6,732 nt of DNA, taken from assembly GCA_021286885.1 (NCBI GenBank), contig JAJTBM010000161.1, forward strand, positions 1 through 6,732. The letters are read 5' to 3'. Shown piece after piece: positions 1-6,355 of this stretch (positions are counted from its first letter, which is position 1; each line of letters begins with the position of its first letter). The position numbers were made by a program, and so were the translations under genes. The stretch comes from Rhodocyclales bacterium. GTDB lineage: Bacteria > Pseudomonadota > Gammaproteobacteria > Burkholderiales > Rhodocyclaceae. Under the pieces are notes generated by a model. It had not been told where the DNA came from. It saw only the letters and a program-made list of their open reading frames with translations, and ran no database searches.

Positions 1-993
1 CTTGTCGCCAAGAAGGCGATAGAAAGCGTTGCGTAGTTGATCGGCTCGAGCCTCCACAACATTCTCTGGATATTGGGATAGGCCAGTCGTCATCACATCC
101 CAAAGCGACGCATTAAATGTGTTCCTGTTCTGATCTTTGTTCGTATGTTTGCGAAACGCATGCCGGTCGAACACCGTGAGGTTATTCTTCAGGCTCGTTC
201 TAAGCTGTGCTGACAGCTTAGCAAGCGACTCGCTGCTAGCTTTGTTCATCTGCTGGAGTGCTTCCGCCAAGAAGAAGTCCATATCCCCCTTGTAGCTCTC
301 CAGAGAGAGTGTCTGAAATGCGCAAAATCGATTGATCAGTTCCCGGTCACGCATGGTTTCAGACTTCAGACTTCCTCCACTAGCAGTTAAGAAAAGTTCA
401 GTCCTTGACTCATCCCGGAGGAACTTCGTCGCTTGTCCTGTATATAGGCAGTTCCGCATTTGCTGCCGAGTGAGAGGCACGCCACTGTTCACGCGCTCGA
501 AAATGTCGAGCAGAGCCTTCGCCGGTACCTTCGCGTCAATAATGTAGAGGATTAGGTTGCAGTCCTCGATACGATTCTGAAGCTTTGGAGAAAGGTCCTG
601 AAATCGCTTTTTATTAAGCTCCTGTTGATCAGGCAGTTTCAGTGGCAGTTGATTGCGTACGAAGCGCTGAAACGTTGATAACCGTTGCAGTCCATCGACG
701 ACGATCATCTGCCCATGCGTGTTCTCGGCAAGGTAGAACACCGGCAGAGGGATGCGCATGAGAACAGACTCGATCAGTTTGCTCTGCTTGTCATCTGGCC
801 AGATGAAGTCCCGCTGGAACTCTGGATCCATGATAAACGAGCCTTTCTCAATCCGTCGTAGTACATCGTGTACGGTCCTGTTTTCATTTCGGATCAGTAC
901 CGTATCGATCGGATAGTCCCCCCAAGCCCCGTCCTCATTGGCAGCAAGGCCTTCAATTTCTTCGTCACCGGGTGTGGTCAATACTGTATTCAT
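1..993 (-). CDS. DUF262 domain-containing protein (GmrSD N-terminal/ParB-like family), 3' end outside window
   Basis: The minus strand is open from an ATG at 993 to the window edge, giving 331 residues with no stop, so the C-terminus is missing. I see the DUF262 signature in order: PEFQRDFIW (residues 57-65), then KLIESVLMRIPLPVFYL (72-88), then IVVDGLQRLSTF (97-108), then IFERVNSGVPLTRQQMRN (164-181). The family core DGQQR appears here as DGLQR (100-104). DUF262 is a ParB/sulfiredoxin-like fold that binds or hydrolyses nucleotides. It occurs in type IV restriction (GmrSD), BREX-associated BrxU and phosphorothioation-linked SspE, and also in stand-alone proteins. GmrSD would carry a DUF1524 HNH nuclease at the C-terminus, which cannot be seen here. 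An in-frame TAG at 1027-1029 limits upstream extension, so 993 is the best start. Its ribosome-binding site is weak (AAAG). The gene has moderate GC and uses TTA, CTA, AGG and AGA codons that glmU and glmS largely avoid, suggesting acquisition. Defence is an inference from the family. Confidence 0.9.
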   Translation of the reverse strand, partial: MNTVLTTPGDEEIEGLAANEDGAWGDYPIDTVLIRNENRTVHDVLRRIEKGSFIMDPEFQRDFIWPDDKQSKLIESVLMRIPLPVFYLAENTHGQMIVVDGLQRLSTFQRFVRNQLPLKLPDQQELNKKRFQDLSPKLQNRIEDCNLILYIIDAKVPAKALLDIFERVNSGVPLTRQQMRNCLYTGQATKFLRDESRTELFLTASGGSLKSETMRDRELINRFCAFQTLSLESYKGDMDFFLAEALQQMNKASSESLAKLSAQLRTSLKNNLTVFDRHAFRKHTNKDQNRNTFNASLWDVMTTGLSQYPENVVEARADQLRNAFYRLLGDK

Positions 994-1211
994 TGGTGGC
1001 TTTCGGCTACGGTTTTGGCGGCGACACTACGCCTGTTTGATTTGAAGGAGCATTGGTCGGAGATAACTGGTATTTAGTTTAACGCATCCAGTGTTCCTTG
1101 GATGGACCAGGATCTCTTATGGTCGAGCAGCCCCCTGAAGGCCTTCTATGTAGCGTAGACCGGATGCTGAACAGCTCCATTATTGTGCCCAGTTAGTGAC
1201 GGCTGTTGGCT

Positions 1212-1224
1212 GATAGCAGCTATC
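1212..1224. repeat. Short perfect palindrome GATAGC-A-GCTATC
   Basis: Two 6-bp arms flank a single A. With a 1-nt centre it cannot form an RNA hairpin easily, so if functional it would be a dimeric protein-binding site. It lies about 220 bp upstream of the DUF262 start, far for a classical operator. It could be chance. Confidence 0.2.
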
Positions 1225-1313
1225 TTAGCGCAATGGTATGAAGGTCCGCTAAGGCCGAAAAGCAATCGCTCCACATGAGCCCACCTCCGGTGGCCCAGCA
1301 TACCCGCAAACTG

Positions 1314-1343
1314 AAAAAGTAGAAGGGGCCACCGGCCCCTTCT
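1314..1343 (-). terminator. Rho-independent terminator of glmS (glmU-glmS operon)
   Basis: A perfect 10-bp GC-rich stem (1321-1330 paired with 1334-1343, arm AGAAGGGGCC) closes a 3-nt loop. Read on the minus strand it is followed, after AC, by five T residues (1318-1314). It lies 76 nt after the glmS stop codon and ends transcription coming from glmU-glmS. On the plus strand the tail is only CTCTTTG, so termination in that direction would be weaker. No plus-strand gene to its left is visible that would need it. Confidence 0.75.
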
Positions 1344-1355
1344 CTTTGATCAGAC

Positions 1356-1391
1356 TCCGACGAACTTTATTCGGATCCGACTGACTTTATT
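1356..1391. repeat. Two-copy direct repeat, 20-bp period, next to glmS stop
   Basis: Copies at 1356-1371 and 1376-1391 share 14 of 16 bases (plus strand TCCGACGAACTTTATT and TCCGACTGACTTTATT). A palindrome TCGGATCCGA (1371-1380) spans their junction. The second copy also takes part in an inverted repeat, GACTGACT (1379-1386) with AGTCAGTC (1398-1405), 11-nt loop. On the minus strand each copy reads AATAAAGT. Tandem copies about 20 bp apart suggest protein-binding sites. They could be TnsB-type transposon-end sites (see findings), a 3'-UTR structure or a minor slippage duplication. Confidence 0.55.
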
Positions 1392-1419
1392 TACTCCAGT
1401 CAGTCAGCCCCCACCCACC

Positions 1420-3258
1420 TCACTCCACCGTCACACTCTTCGCCAGATTGCGCGGCTTGTCCACGTCGGTGCCTTTAACCAGCGCAGCGTGGTAGCTGAG
1501 GAGCTGGAGGGGGATGACGTGGAGGATGGGGGAGAGTAGGCCGTAGTGTTCGGGCAGTTGCAGGATGTGCACGCCTTCGGTTTCGGGGATTTCGCTGCCG
1601 GCGTCGGCGAAGACGTAGAGCTCGCCGCCCCGGGCGCGGACTTCCTGGAGGTTGGATTTGAGCTTTTCGAGCAGCACGTCGTTGGGGGCAACGGCGATGA
1701 CGGGCATTTCCTTGTCCACCAGGGCCAGGGGGCCGTGCTTGAGTTCGCCGGCGGGGTAGGCTTCGGCGTGGATGTAGGAGATTTCCTTGAGCTTGAGGGC
1801 GCCTTCCAGGGCGATGGGGTAGTGCATGCCCCGGCCCAGGAAGAGGGCGTGGTGTTTGCCGGCGAAGCGCTGGGCCCAGGCTTCGATCTGGGGTTCGAGT
1901 TCGACCACCTTGGCCACGGCCACGGGGAGGTGGCGCAGGGCGTTGAGGTGCTGGGCTTCGTCTTCTTCAGACAGGCGGCCGCTGACCTTGGCGAGGGTGA
2001 GCGTGAGCAGGGCCAGGGCGGCGAGCTGGGTGGTGAAGGCCTTGGTGGAGGCCACGCCGATCTCGGGGCCGGCGCGGGTGATGAAGCGCAGCGCGGATTC
2101 ACGGACGATGGCGGATTCGGGCACGTTGCAGATCGCCAGGGTCTTGGTCATGCCCAGGCTCTTGGCGAACTTGAGGGCGGCCAGGGTGTCGGCGGTTTCG
2201 CCGGACTGGGAGATGACCACCACCAGGGTATCGGCGTCGGGCACGGATTCGCGGTAGCGGTATTCGCTGGCGATTTCGACGGTGCAGGGCAGCTTGGCCA
2301 GGGCTTCGATCCAGTACCGGGCGACGAGGCCGGCGTGGTAGCTGGTGCCGCAGGCGAGGATCAGCACCCGGCGGACTTCGCCAAACACCAGGGGCGCGTT
2401 GCTGCCAAACAGTTGGGGGGTGATGGAGCCGCCACCGGCAATCATTTCGAGGGTGTTGCCCAGGGCACGGGGCTGCTCGAAGATTTCCTTTTGCATGTAG
2501 TGGCGGTAGTTGCCCAGCTCGACGGCATCGGCAGAGAGGTTGGACACGCTCACCGGACGCTCGACGGGGGTGCCGTCCTGGCGGGTGACGCGGTAGCCGT
2601 CGAGGCGCAGCTCGGCCACGTCGCCATCTTCAAGGTACACCACCCGGCGGGTGACTTGCAGCAGGGCGGCGGTGTCGGAGGCGGCATAGTGGCCGTCTTC
2701 ACCAACGCCCAGCAGCAGCGGGGAGCCCTTGCGGGCCACAATGGCGCGCTCGGGTTCGGCTTCGCTCACCACGCCAATGGCGTAGGCGCCGACCAGATCG
2801 GCCAGGGTGGCGCGCACGGCATCGAACAGGTCGGGGTTGGCCTTCAACTTGTCGTGCAGCAGGTGGGCGATGGCCTCGGTGTCGGTGTCGGAGGTGAATT
2901 CGTAACCCTTGGCCTGAAGATCGCTGCGCAGGGTTTCGAAGTTCTCGATGATGCCGTTATGCACGATGGCGAGGCCGCCGGAGATGTGCGGGTGAGCGTT
3001 GCGCTCGCAGGGCACACCGTGGGTGGCCCAGCGGGTGTGGGCGATACCGATTTCGGCGCTCAGCTGGCAGGCATCGGCCTGGGTAGTCAGCTCGGCGACC
3101 CGGCCCACGGCGCGCAGGCGCTGGAGCTGGGGTTGGCCGTCGGTCTTGAGCACCGCCAGACCAGCCGAGTCATAGCCCCGGTATTCCAGCTTGCGCAGCC
3201 CTTCCAGCAGCACGGGTACGATGTTGCGACGGGCAATGGCGGTAACGATGCCACACAT
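1420..3258 (-). CDS. glmS: Glutamine--fructose-6-phosphate aminotransferase (isomerizing), GlmS
   Basis: This cytoplasmic enzyme makes glucosamine-6-phosphate from fructose-6-phosphate and glutamine, the committed step to UDP-GlcNAc for peptidoglycan and LPS. The 612 residues match the family's usual length of about 609. The N-terminal class II glutaminase domain (1-240) has the nucleophile Cys2 in MCGIV, plus YRGYDSAG (26-33), HTRWATHG (74-81), HNGIIEN (100-106) and SDTDTE (123-128). Two sugar isomerase (SIS) domains follow, with CGTS (303-306), SQSGET (350-355), Glu492, and His508 in ELKHGPLAL. The C-terminal tail [17 protein letters not shown] contains the active-site Lys607. All residues expected for glutamine hydrolysis, ammonia transfer and isomerisation are present, so it should be functional. 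The start at 3258 puts Cys2 in place and has GAGAGG 8 nt upstream. It is the second gene of an operon behind glmU (106-bp gap). No glmS ribozyme is evident upstream. The 3' end is the classical Tn7 target. Confidence 0.98.
   Translation of the reverse strand: MCGIVTAIARRNIVPVLLEGLRKLEYRGYDSAGLAVLKTDGQPQLQRLRAVGRVAELTTQADACQLSAEIGIAHTRWATHGVPCERNAHPHISGGLAIVHNGIIENFETLRSDLQAKGYEFTSDTDTEAIAHLLHDKLKANPDLFDAVRATLADLVGAYAIGVVSEAEPERAIVARKGSPLLLGVGEDGHYAASDTAALLQVTRRVVYLEDGDVAELRLDGYRVTRQDGTPVERPVSVSNLSADAVELGNYRHYMQKEIFEQPRALGNTLEMIAGGGSITPQLFGSNAPLVFGEVRRVLILACGTSYHAGLVARYWIEALAKLPCTVEIASEYRYRESVPDADTLVVVISQSGETADTLAALKFAKSLGMTKTLAICNVPESAIVRESALRFITRAGPEIGVASTKAFTTQLAALALLTLTLAKVSGRLSEEDEAQHLNALRHLPVAVAKVVELEPQIEAWAQRFAGKHHALFLGRGMHYPIALEGALKLKEISYIHAEAYPAGELKHGPLALVDKEMPVIAVAPNDVLLEKLKSNLQEVRARGGELYVFADAGSEIPETEGVHILQLPEHYGLLSPILHVIPLQLLSYHAALVKGTDVDKPRNLAKSVTVE
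1423..1473 (-). other. Conserved 3' end of glmS, potential attTn7 (TnsD/TniQ recognition) site
   Basis: This part encodes the highly conserved C-terminal tail of GlmS ([17 protein letters not shown]). In many bacteria this DNA is read by TnsD/TniQ, which directs Tn7-like elements to insert about 25 bp past the stop codon. Here that point falls near 1395-1397, inside the boundary between the high-GC glm operon and lower-GC DNA. Conservation of the coding sequence is seen; use as an attachment site is inferred from family knowledge only. Confidence 0.35.
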
Positions 3259-3266
3259 GATTGAAA

Positions 3267-3272
3267 CCTCTC
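3267..3272 (-). promoter_or_regulatory. Ribosome-binding site of glmS
   Basis: GAGAGG on the minus strand lies 8 nt before the ATG at 3258 and supports that start. It sits only 6 nt downstream of the hairpin at 3279-3300. Confidence 0.7.
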
Positions 3273-3278
3273 AGAAGC

Positions 3279-3300
3279 ATCCGGCCACCGGGGGCCGGAT
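3279..3300 (-). promoter_or_regulatory. Hairpin in the glmU-glmS spacer, just upstream of the glmS ribosome-binding site
   Basis: A perfect 8-bp stem (ATCCGGCC with GGCCGGAT, 3279-3286 with 3293-3300) closes a 6-nt loop. There is no U-run after it on the minus strand, so it is not a standard terminator. Its place directly upstream of the Shine-Dalgarno suggests a role in mRNA stability, processing between the two cistrons, or translation control of glmS. In E. coli the glmUS mRNA is cut in this spacer and glmS is then controlled separately. Whether that applies here is unknown. Confidence 0.4.
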
Positions 3301-3364
3301 CGGGGAAGGGGGTGTAAATACCAGCCTAGGGCAGCTATCGGGCGTGAGGGAGGAAACCTGAGGC

Positions 3365-4729
3365 TCAGCTTTTTTTGATCTTTTCCGGGCGCTGCCAGCC
3401 GGGCACCGAGACTTGGCGTGCGCGGGAAACAGTGAGCTGGCCGGCGGGTGCGTCCTTGGTCAGCGTGGTGCCGGCGCCCAGGGTGGCGCCCTGCCCCACC
3501 CGCACGGGGGCGACCAGCTGGGTGTCGGAGCCGATGAACACATCGTCTTCGATCACGGTACGGAATTTGTTAACCCCGTCGTAGTTGCAGGTGATGGTGC
3601 CGGCGCCCACATTGACGCGCTGGCCGATGTCGGCATCGCCCACATAGGCCAGGTGATTGGCCTTGGAGTGGTCGGCGATCACGCTGTTTTTCACTTCAAC
3701 GAAGTTGCCCAGATGCACGTCCTGGCCCAGCACGGTGCCGGGGCGGGTACGGGCGTAGGGGCCGATGATGCAGGCTTCGCCCATCACCGTGTCTTCGATG
3801 TGGGAGAAGGGTTTGATCTTGGTGCCGGCGGCGATGCGGGCGTTCACCACCACGCAGTTGGCGCCAATCCGCACCCCGTCGCCCAATTCGACGCGGCCTT
3901 CGAACACGCAGTTAACGTCGATTTCCACATCGCGGCCGCAGATCAGCTCGCCGCGCACGTCGATGCGGGCCGGGTCGATGAGGGTCACGCCTTCGTCGGT
4001 GAGGCGGCGGGCGATGTTCTTTTGGTGGATGCGTTCGAGTTCGGCCAGCTGGGTCTTGTTATTGACGCCCAGGGTTTCTTCGAAGGCGTCCGGCTGGGCG
4101 GTGATGACTTCCAGGCCATCGGCCACGGCCATGGCGATGATGTCGGTGAGGTAGTACTCGCCCTGGGCATTGTCGTTGCGCAGCTGGCTCAGCCACTGGC
4201 GCAGACGGGCCACGGGGGCGGCGAGGATGCCGGTGTTCACTTCCTGAACCAGGCGCTCGGCGGGGGTCGCATCTTTTTCTTCGACGATGCGCTGCACCCG
4301 GCCTGCCTCATCGCGCAGGATGCGGCCATAGCCGGTGGGCTTGTCCATCCCGACCGTCAGGAGGGCAAGGCTCTGCTCACTGGCGGCGGCCAGCAGACGG
4401 CGCAGGGTGGCCGCGCCAATCAGGGGCACGTCGCCATACAGCACCAGGGCGATGCCACCATCTTCCACCAGCGGCATGGCTTGCTGGACGGCGTGGCCGG
4501 TGCCCTGGGGCGGATCTTGCCGAGCCCAGGCCAGATCCGGGGCATTCAGGGCGTCGCGCACCACTTCGCCACCATGGCCATACACCACCACGATGCGCCC
4601 GGCCTCCAGGCTGCGGGCGGTGTCGATCACATGGGCCAGCATGGGCTTGCCCGCCAGGGGCTGAAGCACTTTGGGAAGTACCGAACGCATGCGCTTGCCT
4701 TGGCCAGCAGCGAGAATGATCACATCCAT
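3365..4729 (-). CDS. glmU: Bifunctional GlmU: glucosamine-1-phosphate N-acetyltransferase / GlcNAc-1-phosphate uridylyltransferase
   Basis: GlmU catalyses the last two steps to UDP-GlcNAc: acetylation of glucosamine-1-phosphate by acetyl-CoA, then uridylylation with UTP. It is 454 residues long (E. coli 456). The N-terminal nucleotidyltransferase domain (1 to about 225) shows LAAGQGKRM (6-14), LPK (18-20), QGTGHA (75-80), YGDVPLI with the metal ligand Asp100, GYGRI, EEKDAT, EVNTGI, and GVNN with Asn223. The C-terminal left-handed beta-helix shows hexapeptide repeats, the catalytic His359 in [12 protein letters not shown], and [11 protein letters not shown]. The end is KIKKS, a basic tail. The reading frame stays open far upstream (to 6328), but the family N-terminus MDVIILAAG and an AGGA 5 nt before the ATG at 4729 fix the start. 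It is the first gene of a glmU-glmS operon transcribed leftward and is divergent from the fused hydratase/phosphotransacylase gene. Confidence 0.98.
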   Translation of the reverse strand: MDVIILAAGQGKRMRSVLPKVLQPLAGKPMLAHVIDTARSLEAGRIVVVYGHGGEVVRDALNAPDLAWARQDPPQGTGHAVQQAMPLVEDGGIALVLYGDVPLIGAATLRRLLAAASEQSLALLTVGMDKPTGYGRILRDEAGRVQRIVEEKDATPAERLVQEVNTGILAAPVARLRQWLSQLRNDNAQGEYYLTDIIAMAVADGLEVITAQPDAFEETLGVNNKTQLAELERIHQKNIARRLTDEGVTLIDPARIDVRGELICGRDVEIDVNCVFEGRVELGDGVRIGANCVVVNARIAAGTKIKPFSHIEDTVMGEACIIGPYARTRPGTVLGQDVHLGNFVEVKNSVIADHSKANHLAYVGDADIGQRVNVGAGTITCNYDGVNKFRTVIEDDVFIGSDTQLVAPVRVGQGATLGAGTTLTKDAPAGQLTVSRARQVSVPGWQRPEKIKKS

Positions 4730-4767
4730 GGAAATCCTGAAAACCCAGTGAGATTGGCAGTGGCGGG

Positions 4768-4773
4768 ATTCTA
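4768..4773 (-). promoter_or_regulatory. Possible -10 box of the glmU promoter
   Basis: TAGAAT on the minus strand, 38 nt upstream of the glmU ATG, differs from TATAAT at one base. No good -35 hexamer is seen 16-18 bp upstream (AAAAGC at 17 bp), so the call rests on one element and on position. Confidence 0.3.
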
Positions 4774-4897
4774 GCACGGGGGTTTTTGGGGCTTTTGCGC
4801 CTAAGTTCTCGAAGGCCGAGTGCACGTGAGTCACACAGCGTTTCGCATTGCAACATTTCTTTGATCCAGTACGCCCCCGTCTGTCATGCCACATGGC

Positions 4898-4903
4898 TAG
4901 AAT
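4898..4903 (+). promoter_or_regulatory. Possible -10 box of the hydratase/phosphotransacylase-ackA operon
   Basis: TAGAAT lies 33 nt before the ATG at 4937 and would give a transcript starting near 4910, leaving the ribosome-binding site in the leader. No convincing -35 element is seen at 16-18 bp, so an activator may be needed, or this is chance. Confidence 0.3.
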
Positions 4904-4924
4904 GGGGCATTGCCGCATTGCACA

Positions 4925-4929
4925 AAGGA
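4925..4929 (+). promoter_or_regulatory. Ribosome-binding site that sets the start at 4937
   Basis: AAGGA with a 7-nt spacer precedes ATG 4937. The in-frame ATG at 4910 has no comparable site and would add nine residues (MPHCTKDFP) before the expected N-terminus, so 4937 is preferred. Confidence 0.75.
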
Positions 4930-4936
4930 TTTCCCC

Positions 4937-6355
4937 ATGTCGACCGCCCCCGTTTCCGAGTTCATCCAGAACCGGACCTTTGATGAAATTGCCGTCGGGG
5001 ACGCTGCCCAGTTGTCCCGCACCCTCACCGCCGAAGACATCAACCTGTTTGCCGTGATGTCTGGCGACGTGAACCCCACCCACGTGGATCCGGAATTTGC
5101 CCGCTCCAGCCAGTTCCGCGAGGTGGTGGGCCACTCCATGTGGGGCAGCGTACTGATCTCTTCGGTACTGGGCACCGAGTTTCCCGGCCCGGGCACCGTG
5201 TACGTAAGCCAGACCCTGAAGTTCTGGCGCCCGATCACCGTGGGCGACACCCTGACCATCACCCTCACCTGCCTGGAAAAACAGGCCCATAACCACCACG
5301 TGGTGATGGACTGCCAGTGTGTAAACCAGGATGGCATGAAGGTGCTGGAAGGCACCGCCGAGGTGGTTGCCCCCACCCAGAAGGTGAAGCGCCCGCGCAT
5401 CGAACTGCCCGGCATCACCATCTCCGACCGGCGCGAACGCTATCTGCATCTGCTCGACCTGACCCGGGGCATGGACCCGATTCCGATTGCGGTGGCCCAT
5501 CCCTGCGATTCCGAATCCCTGCGCGGCCCGATTCAGGCCATGGAAGCCGGGCTGGTGATCCCCGTGCTGGTGGGCCCGGAAGCCAAGATCCGCGAAGTGG
5601 CCGAGCGTGAATCCATCAGCCTGTCGGGGGTGCGCATTGTGGATGTGCCCCACAGCCACGCCGCCGCCGAAACCGCCGTCCGGCTGGCCCGCAGCGGCGA
5701 AGTGGAGGCGCTGATGAAGGGCTCCCTGCACACCGATGAGCTGATGGGCGAGGTGGTCGCCAAAGAGACCGGGCTGCGCACCGCCCGCCGCATCTCCCAT
5801 GTGTTCATGGCCGATGTGCCCACCTACCCCCACCCGCTGCTGATCACCGACGCGGCGATCAACATCGAGCCCAGCCTGGAAGACAAGGTGCACATCATCC
5901 AGAACGCCATTGAGCTGGCGATCATGATGGGCGTCAAGGAACCCAAGGTGGCGATCCTGTCGGCGGTAGAGACGGTGAACGTGAAGATCCGCTCCACCAT
6001 CGAGGCTGCCGCCCTGTGCAAGATGGCCGACCGGGGCCAGATCAAGGGCGGCATTCTGGATGGCCCCCTGGCATTTGATAACGCCGTTTCGCTGGTGGCC
6101 GCCAAGACCAAGGGCATTCGCTCCCCGGTGGCGGGCCAGGCCGACATTCTGGTGGTGCCTGACCTCGAATCCGGCAATATGGTCGCCAAGCAGCTCGAAT
6201 ACCTGGCCGATGCGCTGATGGCCGGCGTGGTGCTGGGCGCCCGGGTGCCCATCGTGCTGACCAGCCGCGCCGACACCGCCGAAACCCGCACCGCCTCCTG
6301 CGCCATTGCCCAGCTGATGGCCCACCACCGCCGCAAGGGAGTCCGCCTCGTATGA
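4937..6355 (+). CDS. Fused MaoC-like enoyl-CoA hydratase / phosphate acetyl- or butyryltransferase
   Basis: This 472-residue protein joins two enzymes. Residues 1 to about 145 form a MaoC/PhaJ-type hot-dog domain with [14 protein letters not shown]. Asp44 and His49 have the D-x4-H spacing of the (R)-specific enoyl-CoA hydratase dyad, followed by VVGHSM and the strand motif FWRPITVGD. After a linker (about 146-160), residues 161-472 form a PTA/PTB domain with [10 protein letters not shown] (from 261), [10 protein letters not shown] (288-297), [28 protein letters not shown] and LTSRAD (SRAD 443-446). The wording resembles phosphate butyryltransferase at least as much as acetyltransferase. The architecture is annotated in databases as bifunctional enoyl-CoA hydratase/phosphate acetyltransferase. 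The protein is likely cytoplasmic, without signal peptide or membrane segment. It overlaps ackA by 4 nt (ATGA), so acyl-CoA plus phosphate would give acyl-phosphate for AckA to make ATP. The acyl substrate and the hydratase's role are unproven. Confidence 0.93.
   Translation: MSTAPVSEFIQNRTFDEIAVGDAAQLSRTLTAEDINLFAVMSGDVNPTHVDPEFARSSQFREVVGHSMWGSVLISSVLGTEFPGPGTVYVSQTLKFWRPITVGDTLTITLTCLEKQAHNHHVVMDCQCVNQDGMKVLEGTAEVVAPTQKVKRPRIELPGITISDRRERYLHLLDLTRGMDPIPIAVAHPCDSESLRGPIQAMEAGLVIPVLVGPEAKIREVAERESISLSGVRIVDVPHSHAAAETAVRLARSGEVEALMKGSLHTDELMGEVVAKETGLRTARRISHVFMADVPTYPHPLLITDAAINIEPSLEDKVHIIQNAIELAIMMGVKEPKVAILSAVETVNVKIRSTIEAAALCKMADRGQIKGGILDGPLAFDNAVSLVAAKTKGIRSPVAGQADILVVPDLESGNMVAKQLEYLADALMAGVVLGARVPIVLTSRADTAETRTASCAIAQLMAHHRRKGVRLV
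6335..6341 (+). promoter_or_regulatory. Ribosome-binding site of ackA, inside the upstream coding sequence
   Basis: AAGGGAG lies 10 nt before the ackA ATG and within the last codons of the hydratase/phosphotransacylase gene. Together with the ATGA overlap it indicates translational coupling. Confidence 0.6.

Larger units (their letters stand above)
994..1419. other. Intergenic region between the DUF262 gene and glmS, no convincing gene
   Basis: This 426-bp stretch carries the glmS terminator, a short tandem repeat near the glmS stop and a 13-bp palindrome, each listed separately. The remainder (about 994-1310) has lower GC than the glm and pta genes. It shows no ORF with a recognisable product, no tRNA-like fold and no insertion-sequence end that I can identify. 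It must hold the promoter of the DUF262 gene on the minus strand, but I found no convincing -35/-10 pair. Confidence 0.6.

Noticed and set aside
868..1077. A 69-residue plus-strand frame opposite the DUF262 start.
   Set aside because: It overlaps the conserved DUF262 N-terminal coding region antisense and has no family resemblance.
1281..1293. Small stem CCACC-TCC-GGTGG near the terminator.
   Set aside because: It is only 5 bp long with no U-run on either strand, so it is expected by chance and adds nothing to the nearby 10-bp terminator stem.
1146..1301. A 51-residue minus-strand frame starting MLGHRRWAHVERLL between glmS and the DUF262 gene.
   Set aside because: It has no convincing ribosome-binding site and no recognised domain. 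It begins just past the glmS terminator. It may be decayed sequence of an older element, but I cannot support it as a gene.
1546..3264. A 572-codon open frame on the plus strand, antisense to glmS.
   Set aside because: Its Gly/Val/Phe-rich, low-complexity translation is a mirror of GC-biased glmS codons. GlmS on the other strand has every catalytic motif.
4898..4925. Possible sigma-54 promoter (GGGGCATTGCCGCATTGCA) before the hydratase/phosphotransacylase gene.
   Set aside because: No GG and GC pair falls at the required 10-bp spacing, so it does not fit the -24/-12 consensus.
3365..6328. A 987-codon open frame on the minus strand covering glmU and the antisense of the hydratase/phosphotransacylase gene.
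   Set aside because: Only the part from 4729 onward matches GlmU. The upstream part is rich in Gly, His and Gln, matches no family, and is antisense to a well-supported gene, which is typical of long spurious frames in high-GC DNA.
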